Counted from the stretch's first letter, positions 1-9,409 are shown. The stretch: 64,000 nt of DNA from Candidatus Methylospira mobilis (GCF_009498235.1 NZ_CP044205.1:1235716-1299715); one strand, 5' to 3'. The notes: generated by a model from the sequence alone, not told the origin. A program made the numbers and translations.

Positions 1-1248
1 GATTATCTTGGCGTAAGCCAGGCCGGCTTTTCCCGCTTGTTCCGTGCGCATGCGGAACGAATCGCTCAGATAGGCCGGGGCCGCGCGGTTCGCTATGCGT
101 TGCGTTCGTCGTTTGCTCGTGTAGAGACCCCAGTGCCTGTGTACCGGGTTTCTCCCGAGGGAAAAGTCGGCCGTTTCGGTGAGCTCGAACCCTTGAGCAA
201 AGGCCGTTTTTTGATACGCGACGCAGTGTTCGAGGATTTACCCTGGTTTTTGTGGGATATGCGGCCGCAAGGGTTTATCGGGCGTGCCTTTGCTCACAGC
301 GAAACCGCGTTGCGTTTGCCGACGGACCTGCAGGCGTGGCAAAACGAAGATATTTTGCTGGCGCTGACCCGGCGCGGCGAAGATTGCAGCGGCGATCTTG
401 TTGCCGGTCATGAAGCGCTGGAGCGTTATCTGGCGTTGCAGGATGCGCCGGTTGCGGTATCCCGCGCGGATTACGCGGCGCTGGCGCATGCGGCTGTTCT
501 GGGCGATGTCGCCGGATCGTCTGCCGCCGGGGAGCAGCCCAAGTTTACCGCCATGCTGGCGCATCCCGATGCTTGCAGCGTGATTGTGAAGTTTTCTCCG
601 CCGGTTCGGGAATCGCCCGCAGCCAGACGTTTTGCCGATTTGCTCATTTGCGAACATCTGGCGCTTACGGTTATGCGCGAGCAGAGTCAGGATGCCGCCG
701 TTTCCGCCATAGTCGAAACAGGCGGTCGGGTCATGCTGGAAACGCGCCGGTTCGATCGCAGCGCAAACGGCAGGCGCGCGCTGCTTTCGGGAACCGCCAT
801 CGACGCTCAATTTGTCGGCGTGGTCGAGCCGGATTGGGCGGCTTTTATTCGGACATTGTGCCGGAAAAAGCGCATCGATTCCGGGGATAGAGACCACGTT
901 CTGCTTTGGCATGCCTTCGGTTTGTTGATCGGCAACTCCGATATGCATCTGGGCAATCTGTCTTTTTTCACAGAGGATTACCGTTCTTTCACGCTGGCCC
1001 CGGCCTACGATATGTTGCCGATGCGCTGGAGTCCCGCGCGCGGGGGCGAAATCGTGGAAAGACAGCTCGATATTCCGCTACGCTTGCTTGATAACGCGTC
1101 TTTTGAAACGGCTGCTGTCATGGCGGAGGACTTTTGGTGTAGAGTACGCGGTTTTGACGCGTTGGAGCGCCGTTTTTCCGCGATTGCCGACGCCGCGTTG
1201 CTCGAAATCGCAAGGGTACGCCGCAAGGTGGCGAAATTCGCGCTGTGA
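1..1248 (+). CDS. HipA/YjjJ-family serine/threonine kinase toxin, 5' end cut by window edge
   Basis: The reading frame is open from base 1, so the true start lies outside the window. The visible N-terminus (LGVSQAGFSRLFRA, then GRGRAVRYALR) matches the winged-helix DNA-binding segment that YjjJ-type HipA proteins carry fused to the kinase. Kinase hallmarks follow: SSAAGEQPKF (the SxxGxxPKF motif of HipA), VIVKF, the catalytic segment GNSDMHLGN and the metal-binding APAYDMLP. HipA kinases phosphorylate a translation-related target and cause growth arrest. In the YjjJ type the DNA-binding part is in the same chain, so a separate HipB antitoxin is not expected. It lies about 60 bp upstream of the SMC operon on the same strand. 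The family call is firm; the target cannot be read from sequence. Confidence 0.85.
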   Translation, partial: DYLGVSQAGFSRLFRAHAERIAQIGRGRAVRYALRSSFARVETPVPVYRVSPEGKVGRFGELEPLSKGRFLIRDAVFEDLPWFLWDMRPQGFIGRAFAHSETALRLPTDLQAWQNEDILLALTRRGEDCSGDLVAGHEALERYLALQDAPVAVSRADYAALAHAAVLGDVAGSSAAGEQPKFTAMLAHPDACSVIVKFSPPVRESPAARRFADLLICEHLALTVMREQSQDAAVSAIVETGGRVMLETRRFDRSANGRRALLSGTAIDAQFVGVVEPDWAAFIRTLCRKKRIDSGDRDHVLLWHAFGLLIGNSDMHLGNLSFFTEDYRSFTLAPAYDMLPMRWSPARGGEIVERQLDIPLRLLDNASFETAAVMAEDFWCRVRGFDALERRFSAIADAALLEIARVRRKVAKFAL

Positions 1249-1308
1249 TGATGGCAGGGCTCGGCATGCCCGCACCGTCTCAAGCGCAAGCCTTAATTAT
1301 TGATATCG

Positions 1309-2751
1309 ATGGTTGATCTTTTTCAGCGTATTCCCGACACCCTGTTTTTGCCGCTGAGCGGCCCGAACCGGCATGTCTACGGACGCCTGCTGGTCGACCT
1401 GTACCCGCTGTTTTTCGAGCAGATGCATGCCGACGTATTTCCTTCGGCGCAGGTGGTGCGCGCCGAGCTGGACGAATTGCTGATGCGCATGGCCGTGGTC
1501 GACCTGGCGCTGGAAGACGAGTTCGACGCAAACGCGGAGGGCGCGCAGACCGAGGCCGGTCTGGCGCAGCGCGTTTACCGCCGCTTGCGCAACAGCGGCT
1601 GGCTGGAAGAAGAGATTGACGGTTATCGCGTACGCGTGTCGGTGCGTCCGGCGGTGGCGACGCTGTGGGCTTCGCTGATGGAAGTCGCGCGGCCGGAGAA
1701 GGTCTTTTACGGCGGCATGGTGCTGTCGATACTGAACAACGTACAGCGCGCGGTGGAAGATCCGCAGAGTCAGGCGCTGGCTTTTCGTCAGGCGGTGACC
1801 GAGGCGCGCCGCTTCAGTCAGCATTTGAACGCGATGATATACGGCCTCAAGGGCTTGCTCGGCGCGCTGGCGGAAATCAGCGATCACCGCCAAATCCTCG
1901 GCCATTTCTTCGACGATTTCGTCGAGCGTTTTCTGGTGGCCGACTACAAAAAGCTGAAGACGCGCAATAACCCGTTCCGTTTCCGCTACGACATTCTCGC
2001 GCGCGTGCGCGAGCTGGAACACGATCTGGAGCGCAAGCAGCAACTGGTTGCCGCCTACCAGGAGCAAACCGGTCTGAGCGACAGCGAAGAGGCCTGGCAG
2101 ACGCTGGATCAGGACATCGCCGTGCTGCGCAGCGTGTTCGAGCAGGTCGATGACCATTTAGCGCTGGTCGATCTCTATCGCGGCCGCGTGGAGCAGAAAG
2201 TCGCGGATACGGTGCGCTATCTCGACCGCAGCCAGCCCGGCATGGCGCAGCGTCTGGCGGGCGCGCTGCAACAACTGGCTCCGCGAGTCGGGTGTCTCGA
2301 AGACAACGACGAAGGCCTGCAATGGCTGCCGCTGCTTGATGCCGCGCCGCTGAGTATATACGGGCTGCGCGCGCCTTCCGCGCCGCGCAAGCCGCCGGAG
2401 CCGCATTTGCTGTCCCGGCAGGCCATCGACCCCGCCGTGCTGGAAAAACAGCGCGCGATGCGCGCTTATATGGATCGACGCCGCATCGATCCGCGCCGTA
2501 TCGAGATTTACCTCGATACGCATATGAAAGATGCAGAGCGGTTGTCGAGCGAGCAATTGCCCATTGCAGACGTGGAAGATTTCATCGCCTTCACCCACTT
2601 GCGTCATTTGAATTATTTGCCCGGCGCGGAGCGCCTGCGCCGGCGTTACCGTGTGGAACGCCTGGATGAAACGATGGAAAACGCCTACCTGCGTTGCCCG
2701 CGTTTTGTCGTTCACCGCACTGCCTTGGAACAGAATACCGATGCTACGTGA
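1309..2751 (+). CDS. jetA: Wadjet/Mks-type kleisin subunit JetA (MksF-like)
   Basis: The product is a 480-residue largely helical protein beginning MVDLFQRIPDTLFLPL. It resembles the JetA/MksF kleisin family of plasmid-restricting SMC complexes. The N-terminal ~200 residues look like the winged-helix part, followed by a helical/coiled middle (RELEHDLERKQQL) and a C-terminal winged helix. ATG 1309 was preferred to an in-frame TTG at 1300. The next gene starts inside its 3' end (ATG 2741, stop 2749-2751), and the third overlaps the second, so the three subunits are translationally coupled. In Wadjet, JetA bridges the ATPase heads and holds JetB. Length (about 480 aa) suits type I JetA. The identification rests on overall character plus the neighbours, since no single catalytic motif exists. 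Confidence 0.8.
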   Translation: MVDLFQRIPDTLFLPLSGPNRHVYGRLLVDLYPLFFEQMHADVFPSAQVVRAELDELLMRMAVVDLALEDEFDANAEGAQTEAGLAQRVYRRLRNSGWLEEEIDGYRVRVSVRPAVATLWASLMEVARPEKVFYGGMVLSILNNVQRAVEDPQSQALAFRQAVTEARRFSQHLNAMIYGLKGLLGALAEISDHRQILGHFFDDFVERFLVADYKKLKTRNNPFRFRYDILARVRELEHDLERKQQLVAAYQEQTGLSDSEEAWQTLDQDIAVLRSVFEQVDDHLALVDLYRGRVEQKVADTVRYLDRSQPGMAQRLAGALQQLAPRVGCLEDNDEGLQWLPLLDAAPLSIYGLRAPSAPRKPPEPHLLSRQAIDPAVLEKQRAMRAYMDRRRIDPRRIEIYLDTHMKDAERLSSEQLPIADVEDFIAFTHLRHLNYLPGAERLRRRYRVERLDETMENAYLRCPRFVVHRTALEQNTDAT

Positions 2752-3367
2752 TACCCGACACCTGCTGGAACGCCACGCCGATATCGACGAGGATGGCCTG
2801 CGCCAAACCGCCGCCCAGATACTGGGCCGCCAGTTTCTTTATCTGAACCGCGCGCGCGACCGCGAAGCCTATCGCGTGGCGATCAACCATTACGATTATT
2901 TTCGCAACCTGTTCGACGCGGTGGGCTGGAGCCTGCATCGCGACGACGATTTCGGTTTTGTCGGCGTGCTGCCGGCGGAAACCGAGAACTTCACGCGTCT
3001 GAAACTGGTGGATACCCTGTTGGTGTTCTGCCTGCGTCTGCTTTACGAAGAAGGCATGGATCGCATGGAAGTGCAGGCCGGTTGCGTGCACGCCGAGACT
3101 GAAGTTTTACTCGGTCGTTACGAAACCCTGCTCAAGCGCAAACGTCCCGGATTGACCGACATGCGCGCGATCCTGGCGCGGCTGGCGCGTTTCGGCCTGA
3201 TCGAGATCGGCGAAACCGATGCAGGCGAACTGCTGCCGCGGTTGCGCATTTTGCCGGGCATCCGTCTGGTGACCGACAGCCATGTCATGGAGCGCCTGAG
3301 CGCTTATCAGGCGGAAGCGGCCACGGAAAGCGATGAAATGGATGGCGCGGAAGAGGCACAACCATGA
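2741..3367 (+). CDS. jetB: Wadjet/Mks-type KITE subunit JetB (MksE-like, DUF4194)
   Basis: A 208-residue protein starting MLRDTRHLLERHADID. It has the DUF4194 pattern of JetB/MksE: a helical N-terminus, then DYFRNLFDAVGWSLHRDDDFGFVGVLP and a long conserved LLVFCLRLLYEE helix, and a C-terminal winged helix ending RLRILPGIRLVT. The start at 2741 overlaps the jetA stop by 11 nt, and the stop overlaps the jetC ATG (ATGA at 3364-3367). This tight coupling is typical of subunits made in fixed ratio. As a KITE subunit it would dimerise and bind the kleisin. Upstream in-frame codons back to 2651 exist but would lengthen the overlap with jetA without a better start. Confidence 0.82.
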   Translation: MLRDTRHLLERHADIDEDGLRQTAAQILGRQFLYLNRARDREAYRVAINHYDYFRNLFDAVGWSLHRDDDFGFVGVLPAETENFTRLKLVDTLLVFCLRLLYEEGMDRMEVQAGCVHAETEVLLGRYETLLKRKRPGLTDMRAILARLARFGLIEIGETDAGELLPRLRILPGIRLVTDSHVMERLSAYQAEAATESDEMDGAEEAQP

Positions 3368-6300
3368 AACGTCTGGTGAGATTGCTGCTGGTCAACTGGT
3401 ATCGTCTGGATTGCGTTTCCGTCGAAATCGACGGGCATACCGCCTTCATCGGCCCCAACGCCTCCGGCAAATCGTCGCTGCTCGATGCGATACAAACCGT
3501 GCTGGTCGGCGGCGACAAGCGCCAGCTTTCGCTCAACGCCAGCGCCGGCGAAAAAAGCACGCGCAGCATCCGCGATTATTGCCTGGGCGTGGTGCGCGAT
3601 CCGCAGACCCCCGATCTTTCCCTGGCGTTTCGTCCGCGCGAACAGGCGCTCACCTATCTGGTGCTGTGTTTCCGCGATGAAGACAGCCTGGCGGAAACTT
3701 CGGTCGGTCTGGCGATGCATGCCAGCCTCGACCAGCCGCAGGAGCACATCGACGGACGCTTCATCGCGCCTGGATTGTCGCTGCAGCTGGATGACCTGAT
3801 CGAGCGCACTTCCGGCGGCAGCATGCCGAAGCCATGGAAGTCGCTGCGCGAAATGCTCTATCAGCGTTGCCCGGAGGTTAAGGTGGTGCCGCAATCCGGC
3901 GAATTTGTGCGCCTGCTGTGCGCGTCGCTGTCGGATGGACGCTATCACCTTGATTCTGATCGTTTCCTGCGCAGCTTCCGCAATGCGATTACCTTTGCGC
4001 CGATCCGCAACGTTTCCGATTTCGTTCGGCAATTCGTGCTCGAAGAGCGCCCGATACAGGTGCGCCAATTGCAGCAGGCGCTGAAGCATTATCGCGACAT
4101 ACGCGACAAGACCGAGGAAGCCAAAAAGCGCGAGAGCCTGCTCGACGAGGCCAATCAACGCTATACGCGCGCCGATCAGGCCGAGCGGCGGGTGTTGTCC
4201 TATCGCTGGGCCGAGCAGGAAGCGCGCTTTTCCTCGGTCGATGCGGAGATGGAACCTGTACGCGAACAGCTCGACGCGCTGCGAGATCTGGAAGATCGGA
4301 CCGCGCGGGAACTGGAGGACGCCAAAGCCGCGCTGGAAACCCTGCGTAACGAACGCATGGAGGCCAGGGCGCGTCTGGAGAGCAGCAGCACCGCGCAATC
4401 GAAGGCGCGCATCGCCGCCGAACGCCGTCTGGCGCAACAGACCATGAACGGCGTGCTGCAGAAACTCATCGATTCCCGGCACGCCCTGGCTGTTGTGCGG
4501 CGCGTGCTGGATGACGGCGATTTACTGCCGGAATCGATAACGCCGGTTTTGCAGGAACTGGCGGCATTGAGCGCCGACGATCAGGAACTGCTGGCTGCGC
4601 TGTGGCCCGAGCAGCCTGAAATGATCATGGCCGCCGCCCGGCAGTTGCGCCCGTTGCTGGGCGAAGCCCAAACCCGGCTGCGCGACCAACTGTATGCGCT
4701 GGCCGGACGCGATCAGGCTTTGGAAAAAGAGCTGGTGACCTTGCGCGAGCGTATCAACCGCCTGGAAAGCGGCGGCAGCGATCTCAGCGGCGCGACGCGT
4801 GCCTTGACCGATTTGCTGGCGGCGCGCGGCATCGACGCGGTGCCGCTGTGCGATCGCATCGACGTAGGCGACGAACGCTGGCGCGATGCCGTCGAACGCT
4901 TTCTCGGCGGTCAGCGCGAAGCCTTGCTGGTGGCCCCGGAACAGGTGCGCGAGGCGATACGCATCTACCGTCAGGAAGGGCGGCACAGGAACATCCACGG
5001 CAGCCGTATTATCAACACCCTCAAGAGCGCCGAGGGACGCGACCGCATCGACGCGGAGTCGCTGGCCGAAGTGATCGTCAGCGACGATCTTCATGCGCAA
5101 GCCTACATCAGGCGCCTGCTCGGCAATGTGCGCCGCGTCGAAACCGAAGACGAACTGACGCGCCACGAACGAGCGATAACGCCCGACGGCATGCTGACCG
5201 CCAACGGCGCGATATCGCGCACGCAGCCGGTGGAGCCGATGCTGGGCCGCGATGCGCGCACGCGCACATTGATCGCGTTGCAGCAGCTTTTTCAGCGCCA
5301 GGCGGAGGAGTGGGGGCAAAGCCGGGCGGAAAAGGAACGGCTGGAAACGTTTTTGCAAAACACCTTCGATCCTTTCCTGCGCAACCTGGAGCAATTGCCC
5401 GATCTGTGCGCGTTAAGCGAGGAACGCCTGCAGCTGGAAGGCAAACTCGACACGTTGGGCGAAGAGGACGCGCGGCTCGATACCGAAGACTATCAACGCC
5501 TCAACGCCGAAGCGGAACGTCTTGCAGATCTCTGCAAACAGCACGAAGCCGGCCTCGACGCGATACAGAAACACGTCACCCTCCATGCGGTGGACAAAGC
5601 CACCCAGCAGCAGAAACTGCACGATCTGGAAGCGGAGGCCGGTCGGATAGCCCAAACCCGCCGCGAAGTCGAGCAGACGCCGGGGCTGGATCGCGAGGAC
5701 GCGGCGCGGCGCCTGGAAGAACTGGAAAAACTGCCGGAAGACGACAGCGGCGACGCGCAACGCTGGCAGGCGCTGGCGCAGGAGGCGGCGGCTCGCGCCG
5801 CGCGCGCCGCGCACGAGATGCAGCGTCTGCGTCAGGAAAGCCGCGACGCGCTGCGGGAGTACTTCACCCATTGGCCTGCCGAAGAGGCTGCCGCATTTTT
5901 CCAGCAGCCGAACGGCAATCATTACAGCATGGCGGCGTGGACCTTGCGCACCCTGGGCGAAATCAGGGAAACCCGGCTCGCCGAATACGAACAGCAGGCC
6001 AAGACCGCCTTGCGCGAAGCGGAGCACGCGTTCCGCGCCGACTTCATGGGTCGTTTGAAAGACAACCTCGCGCGTCTCGACGATCAGCTGGCGGAACTGC
6101 GCCGCAACCTGCGTTCGCGTCCGTTTCACGGCCAGTTCTACAGTTTCATCAAGAAACCAGACCCCGATTTCGAACCGATCATCCGCTGGGTGGAAACCTG
6201 GACCCCGGAAATGGCCGGCGACGTCGGCGGCCTGTTCGACTTCGCCAACGACCCGAACCATCCGCACAGCGCGGCGATGCAGCGCATTCAGAACCTGCTG

Positions 6301-6801
6301 ATGGAAGCGGGCGAGGGCGGCCTGCTCGATACCCGGCTGTCGGATTACCGCTATTACTTCGGTTTCGACGTGAAGATGACCGACGCCGACGGCGGCAACG
6401 CCGAATTCCTGTCGCGCCGCCTCGGCAAAGGTTCGGGCGGCGAACATCAGTCGCCGTTCTACGTCTCCATCGGCGCGGCGCTCGCCGCCGCCTATCGATT
6501 GCGGCGCGACGAAAACGGCAAACTGTACGGGGGCATGGCGCTGGCTGTGTTCGACGAAGCGTTCAGCAAACTCGACGTGCAGAACACCGTCAGCGCGCTG
6601 GGCTTCCTCGACGAACTCGGCCTGCAGGTGATTCTGGCCGCGCCGGATGAAAAATACGGATTGATGAGCGAACATGTCGACACCATCGTCAACGTCTACC
6701 GCGGCGGCGGCGCAGTTTATATCGACGCCGATTATCTGAAGCCGGAGGCGAAGGCGTTGCTGGCGGGGGATAATCCGCTTAAGAGTCCGGTTTCCGACTG
6801 A
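3364..6801 (+). CDS. jetC: Wadjet/Mks-type SMC ATPase JetC (MksB-like)
   Basis: 1145 residues with SMC architecture. The N-terminal head has Walker A GPNASGKSS (about residues 30-38). Two long coiled-coil arms follow (rich in E, R, L, A; about 230-400 and 640-930) flanking a central hinge. The C-terminal head has the ABC signature region LGKGSGGEHQSPF and Walker B LAVFDEAFSKLD. ATP-driven loop extrusion by this type of complex recognises small circular DNA. In canonical Wadjet a fourth protein, JetD (a toprim-type nuclease), cuts the DNA. No JetD-like ORF follows: the next gene is a membrane protein. The ATPase motifs are intact, so the complex should be active as a motor. ATG 3364 overlaps the jetB stop. 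Confidence 0.88.
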   Translation: MKRLVRLLLVNWYRLDCVSVEIDGHTAFIGPNASGKSSLLDAIQTVLVGGDKRQLSLNASAGEKSTRSIRDYCLGVVRDPQTPDLSLAFRPREQALTYLVLCFRDEDSLAETSVGLAMHASLDQPQEHIDGRFIAPGLSLQLDDLIERTSGGSMPKPWKSLREMLYQRCPEVKVVPQSGEFVRLLCASLSDGRYHLDSDRFLRSFRNAITFAPIRNVSDFVRQFVLEERPIQVRQLQQALKHYRDIRDKTEEAKKRESLLDEANQRYTRADQAERRVLSYRWAEQEARFSSVDAEMEPVREQLDALRDLEDRTARELEDAKAALETLRNERMEARARLESSSTAQSKARIAAERRLAQQTMNGVLQKLIDSRHALAVVRRVLDDGDLLPESITPVLQELAALSADDQELLAALWPEQPEMIMAAARQLRPLLGEAQTRLRDQLYALAGRDQALEKELVTLRERINRLESGGSDLSGATRALTDLLAARGIDAVPLCDRIDVGDERWRDAVERFLGGQREALLVAPEQVREAIRIYRQEGRHRNIHGSRIINTLKSAEGRDRIDAESLAEVIVSDDLHAQAYIRRLLGNVRRVETEDELTRHERAITPDGMLTANGAISRTQPVEPMLGRDARTRTLIALQQLFQRQAEEWGQSRAEKERLETFLQNTFDPFLRNLEQLPDLCALSEERLQLEGKLDTLGEEDARLDTEDYQRLNAEAERLADLCKQHEAGLDAIQKHVTLHAVDKATQQQKLHDLEAEAGRIAQTRREVEQTPGLDREDAARRLEELEKLPEDDSGDAQRWQALAQEAAARAARAAHEMQRLRQESRDALREYFTHWPAEEAAAFFQQPNGNHYSMAAWTLRTLGEIRETRLAEYEQQAKTALREAEHAFRADFMGRLKDNLARLDDQLAELRRNLRSRPFHGQFYSFIKKPDPDFEPIIRWVETWTPEMAGDVGGLFDFANDPNHPHSAAMQRIQNLLMEAGEGGLLDTRLSDYRYYFGFDVKMTDADGGNAEFLSRRLGKGSGGEHQSPFYVSIGAALAAAYRLRRDENGKLYGGMALAVFDEAFSKLDVQNTVSALGFLDELGLQVILAAPDEKYGLMSEHVDTIVNVYRGGGAVYIDADYLKPEAKALLAGDNPLKSPVSD

Positions 6802-6857
6802 AGCGATGGGTACGGTTGTTTTCTCTCCTGTAATTCTATAGATCAATCGTTAAACAA

Positions 6858-7664
6858 ATGAACTTTTTTTGGATTTACGAAATAGCAAGCTGGCAGCTTG
6901 GTTCGCTGATTATCGGCTTGACCGTCGCGCTGGCGCTATCAGGATTATTATTGACGCGCGGCTGGATACGCCGGACCTTCAAACTTTCCGATAAAACCAA
7001 CGAAGGCGTTAACGGATTTTTTTCCGGTATCGGCGTTTTTTATGGGCTGCTGCTGGGGTTGGTGGCGGTGGCTACCTGGGAATCGTACGACGAAGCCTGC
7101 GATCTGACTTCGAGAGAGACGTCCGCGTTCGCGGCATTATTCCGTGATGCCGGCTCGTTCCCCGATCAGGAGAAAAACCTGATGCAACAATCTCTACGCG
7201 ACTATCTGGTTTATGTCATTGAAACCGAATGGCCGGCTCACCAACATGGCGAACGTCCCACAGGCGGCAGCCGTATTTTAACCGGCGTGCAAAAGGTGCT
7301 TACCGGCTTCCACCCGGCGAGCGTAGAACAGCAGACATTGCAGGCGGAAACATTGCGCGCTTTCAATCAGCTTGTCGAAGCACGGCGATTGCGCACCGAT
7401 GCCGTGAATAACGGATTGGCGCCGATTTTATGGTTCGTGGTGATTTTCGGCGCGGTGTTGAGCATAGTCGTCACCTACTTTCTGTACTTCGACGATATTA
7501 ACACGCACACGGCACTGACGACCTTTATCGCAATTTTTATCGGCATGATGATTTTCTTTATTGCGGCTATCGATAATCCTTTTCGCGGGCCGACTGCGGT
7601 GACGTCGGATTCCTATCTGGAAATTCTCGATAATCTGGGCGATCTCGACCGGGAAAGCGTTTGA
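6858..7664 (+). CDS. DUF4239 (bestrophin-like domain) membrane protein
   Basis: 268 residues with hydrophobic segments near 13-35 and 55-75 and two more near 190-240. The pattern GVNGFFSGIGVFYGLLLGLVAVATWESY followed by a ~110-residue hydrophilic segment and two C-terminal helices (ending in FIAAIDNPFRGP) is that of DUF4239 membrane proteins, whose function is unknown. It starts 57 bp after jetC and could share its transcript, although the gap has a possible -10-like CTATAG. A paralogue with the same layout sits at 32736-33533. Nothing visible links it mechanistically to the SMC complex. Confidence 0.7.
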   Translation: MNFFWIYEIASWQLGSLIIGLTVALALSGLLLTRGWIRRTFKLSDKTNEGVNGFFSGIGVFYGLLLGLVAVATWESYDEACDLTSRETSAFAALFRDAGSFPDQEKNLMQQSLRDYLVYVIETEWPAHQHGERPTGGSRILTGVQKVLTGFHPASVEQQTLQAETLRAFNQLVEARRLRTDAVNNGLAPILWFVVIFGAVLSIVVTYFLYFDDINTHTALTTFIAIFIGMMIFFIAAIDNPFRGPTAVTSDSYLEILDNLGDLDRESV

Positions 7665-7739
7665 ATGCAAGGCGGCTGAATAACTGGATTTTCATGGCGG
7701 CATTTTGGAAGCGCTCTTGCGGATTCAAAACTCCAGCCA

Positions 7740-9326
7740 TTATTCGTCCAGTTTTACCTGCCGCGTTTCCGGCAAAAACAGCGCGCCGGCAACGCAGGCG
7801 ACGATCAGCAATCCAACCGGATACCATAATCCCGACAATGTATCCCCGCTGCGCACGCCGATCAGCGTAATCATGAACGGCGAGAGGCCGCCTATCCAGC
7901 CCGCGCTGAGATTGTGCGGCAGCGCGGCAGCGGTATAACGTGTGCGCGCCGGAAACAGCTCGGCCAGCAGCGCGGTTTGCGGGCCGGTGACCAGCGCGAC
8001 GGCAACGACAGGCACGCTCAGCAACAGAAACAGCATCGGAAAATCGACTTGTCCGGCGTCTGCGCGCTCGACCCAGCCGCGCACATGCAATGCGGCTGCC
8101 AGTTCCTGCGGGCGAAAACCTTCCAGTGCCTGCGTTCCGGCTATGCTCACGCTGACCGCCGATTGATCGCCCGATGGCGTCTGCGTGCTGTAAGCGACCC
8201 CGCGCGTGGTCAGAAACTCCTGATTGCGTTCGCAGTCGTTGGCCGCCTTCGCGAACGGGCTGTAAGCGCACGACGCGCCGAATAACACTACCGGCACCGT
8301 CCGGTTGAACTGCGCCAGCGCCGGGTTGCCGAAATGCTGCAGCCCCAGAAACACCGGCATGATCGCGATGCAGCCCAACAGCAGACCGCTCAGCACCACC
8401 GGCCTGCGCCCGATGCGGTCGGAGAGCCGTCCGCAGAATAGCGTCAGCGGAAACAACAGCAGGGTGCTGATAATCACCAGCAGACTGCTGAGCTGCGCAT
8501 CCAGGCGCACCACGCTTTTAAGAAACACGCCGGCAAAAACCTGGGACGAAAAGAACAGCAGCGAACCACCCGAGGAAATGCAAAAAAACAGCAGCGCCAT
8601 GCGACCAAAGGTATGGCGGTCGCTCAGGCACTCGCGTAGCGGCGCTTTGGCGACGACGCCCAGTTGCTGCATGCGCAGAAATACCGGCGATTCGTGCAAA
8701 CTCATGCGGCTTTTGAGCGAAATCAGCAGCAGCACGGCGGAAAACAGAAACGGCACGCGCCAGCCCCAGGCGTGAAACGCGCCGTCGTCGAGCAGCGTCT
8801 GCAGCAGCGCCACCTGCAGCGTCGAAACCAGGATGCCGAGCGGCCCCATCAATTGCAGCGCGCTGGTGTAAGCGCCGCGTTTATCGGCGGGCGCATGTTC
8901 GGTCACGTAAACCGCCACGCCGCCGATTTCGCCGCCGACGGCAAAACCCTGCAACAGACGTAACAGCAGCAGCAAGGCCGGAGCCCATAGCCCCGCCTGC
9001 GCATAGGTGGGCAGCAGCCCGACCGCGAACGTCGCGACCCCCATCAATACGATGGTGGTAATGAATATCGGACGGCGGCCGTATTTATCCGCCAGCGAGC
9101 CGAACAGCGCCGAACCCAGCGGACGCACCACCATGCCGACGCCGAACGTCGCCAGACTGGCCAGCAACGCCGCGACCGGATCGTCGGGCGGGAAAAACAA
9201 TGCGCCGAAATAAGTCGCCAGCGAGGCGAAGGTCAGAAAATCGTACCACTCAAGAAAAGTGCCGAAGCAGGCGGCTATGATGACTTTGCGCGCGGTGGCG
9301 GGAGATTCTGGCACTGAACGGTCCAT
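7740..9326 (-). CDS. MFS transporter of the metabolite:H+ symporter type
   Basis: About 528 residues, twelve-helix major facilitator. Both cytoplasmic loop motifs are present: GSLADKYGRRP between helices 2 and 3 and GRLSDRIGRRP between helices 8 and 9. The N-terminus (FGTFLEWYDF) is diagnostic of the MHS branch (shikimate/proline-betaine/alpha-ketoglutarate-type proton symporters). A roughly 90-residue hydrophilic stretch (from NPALAQFNR to RADAGQVDF, containing CAYSPFAKAANDC) separates two late helices and is longer than usual. ATG 9326 was chosen over a TTG at 9335; no clear Shine-Dalgarno precedes it. It is divergent from the WYL regulator, with a perfect inverted repeat between them. Substrate unknown. 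Confidence 0.85.
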   Translation of the reverse strand: MDRSVPESPATARKVIIAACFGTFLEWYDFLTFASLATYFGALFFPPDDPVAALLASLATFGVGMVVRPLGSALFGSLADKYGRRPIFITTIVLMGVATFAVGLLPTYAQAGLWAPALLLLLRLLQGFAVGGEIGGVAVYVTEHAPADKRGAYTSALQLMGPLGILVSTLQVALLQTLLDDGAFHAWGWRVPFLFSAVLLLISLKSRMSLHESPVFLRMQQLGVVAKAPLRECLSDRHTFGRMALLFFCISSGGSLLFFSSQVFAGVFLKSVVRLDAQLSSLLVIISTLLLFPLTLFCGRLSDRIGRRPVVLSGLLLGCIAIMPVFLGLQHFGNPALAQFNRTVPVVLFGASCAYSPFAKAANDCERNQEFLTTRGVAYSTQTPSGDQSAVSVSIAGTQALEGFRPQELAAALHVRGWVERADAGQVDFPMLFLLLSVPVVAVALVTGPQTALLAELFPARTRYTAAALPHNLSAGWIGGLSPFMITLIGVRSGDTLSGLWYPVGLLIVACVAGALFLPETRQVKLDE

Positions 9327-9344
9327 GGCAATCAAAGATTGCGG

Positions 9345-9350
9345 ATTATA
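9345..9350 (-). promoter_or_regulatory. Candidate -10 box of the MFS gene
   Basis: The minus strand reads TATAAT here, about 19 bp upstream of ATG 9326. No good -35 lies 16-18 bp further upstream. The inverted repeat at 9386-9409 is about 36 bp upstream of this box, where a bound regulator could activate or block. This is inference from a single hexamer. Confidence 0.3.
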
Positions 9351-9385
9351 GCGGGTAGGCGGCGAGGGGGGAGGATTTCCAACGA

Positions 9386-9409
9386 ATACCTGTCAAACCT
9401 GACAGGTAT
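9386..9409. promoter_or_regulatory. Perfect inverted repeat, probable operator of the WYL regulator
   Basis: Arms ATACCTGTCA and TGACAGGTAT are exact reverse complements separated by AACC. The site lies in the divergent region between the MFS gene and the WYL regulator, 71 bp before the regulator's start codon. WYL-domain repressors near defence loci commonly bind inverted repeats of this size upstream of their own gene. The palindrome is seen directly; the pairing with this protein is inferred from position. Confidence 0.6.

Noticed and set aside
4848-6650. Long frame (600 codons) on the plus strand overlapping jetC
   Set aside because: It lies inside jetC in another frame, is Arg/Gly/Ala-rich low-quality sequence and arises from high GC codon bias.
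5413-6846. 477-codon frame on the minus strand opposite jetC
   Set aside because: Antisense shadow of the coiled-coil coding sequence; no domain recognised.
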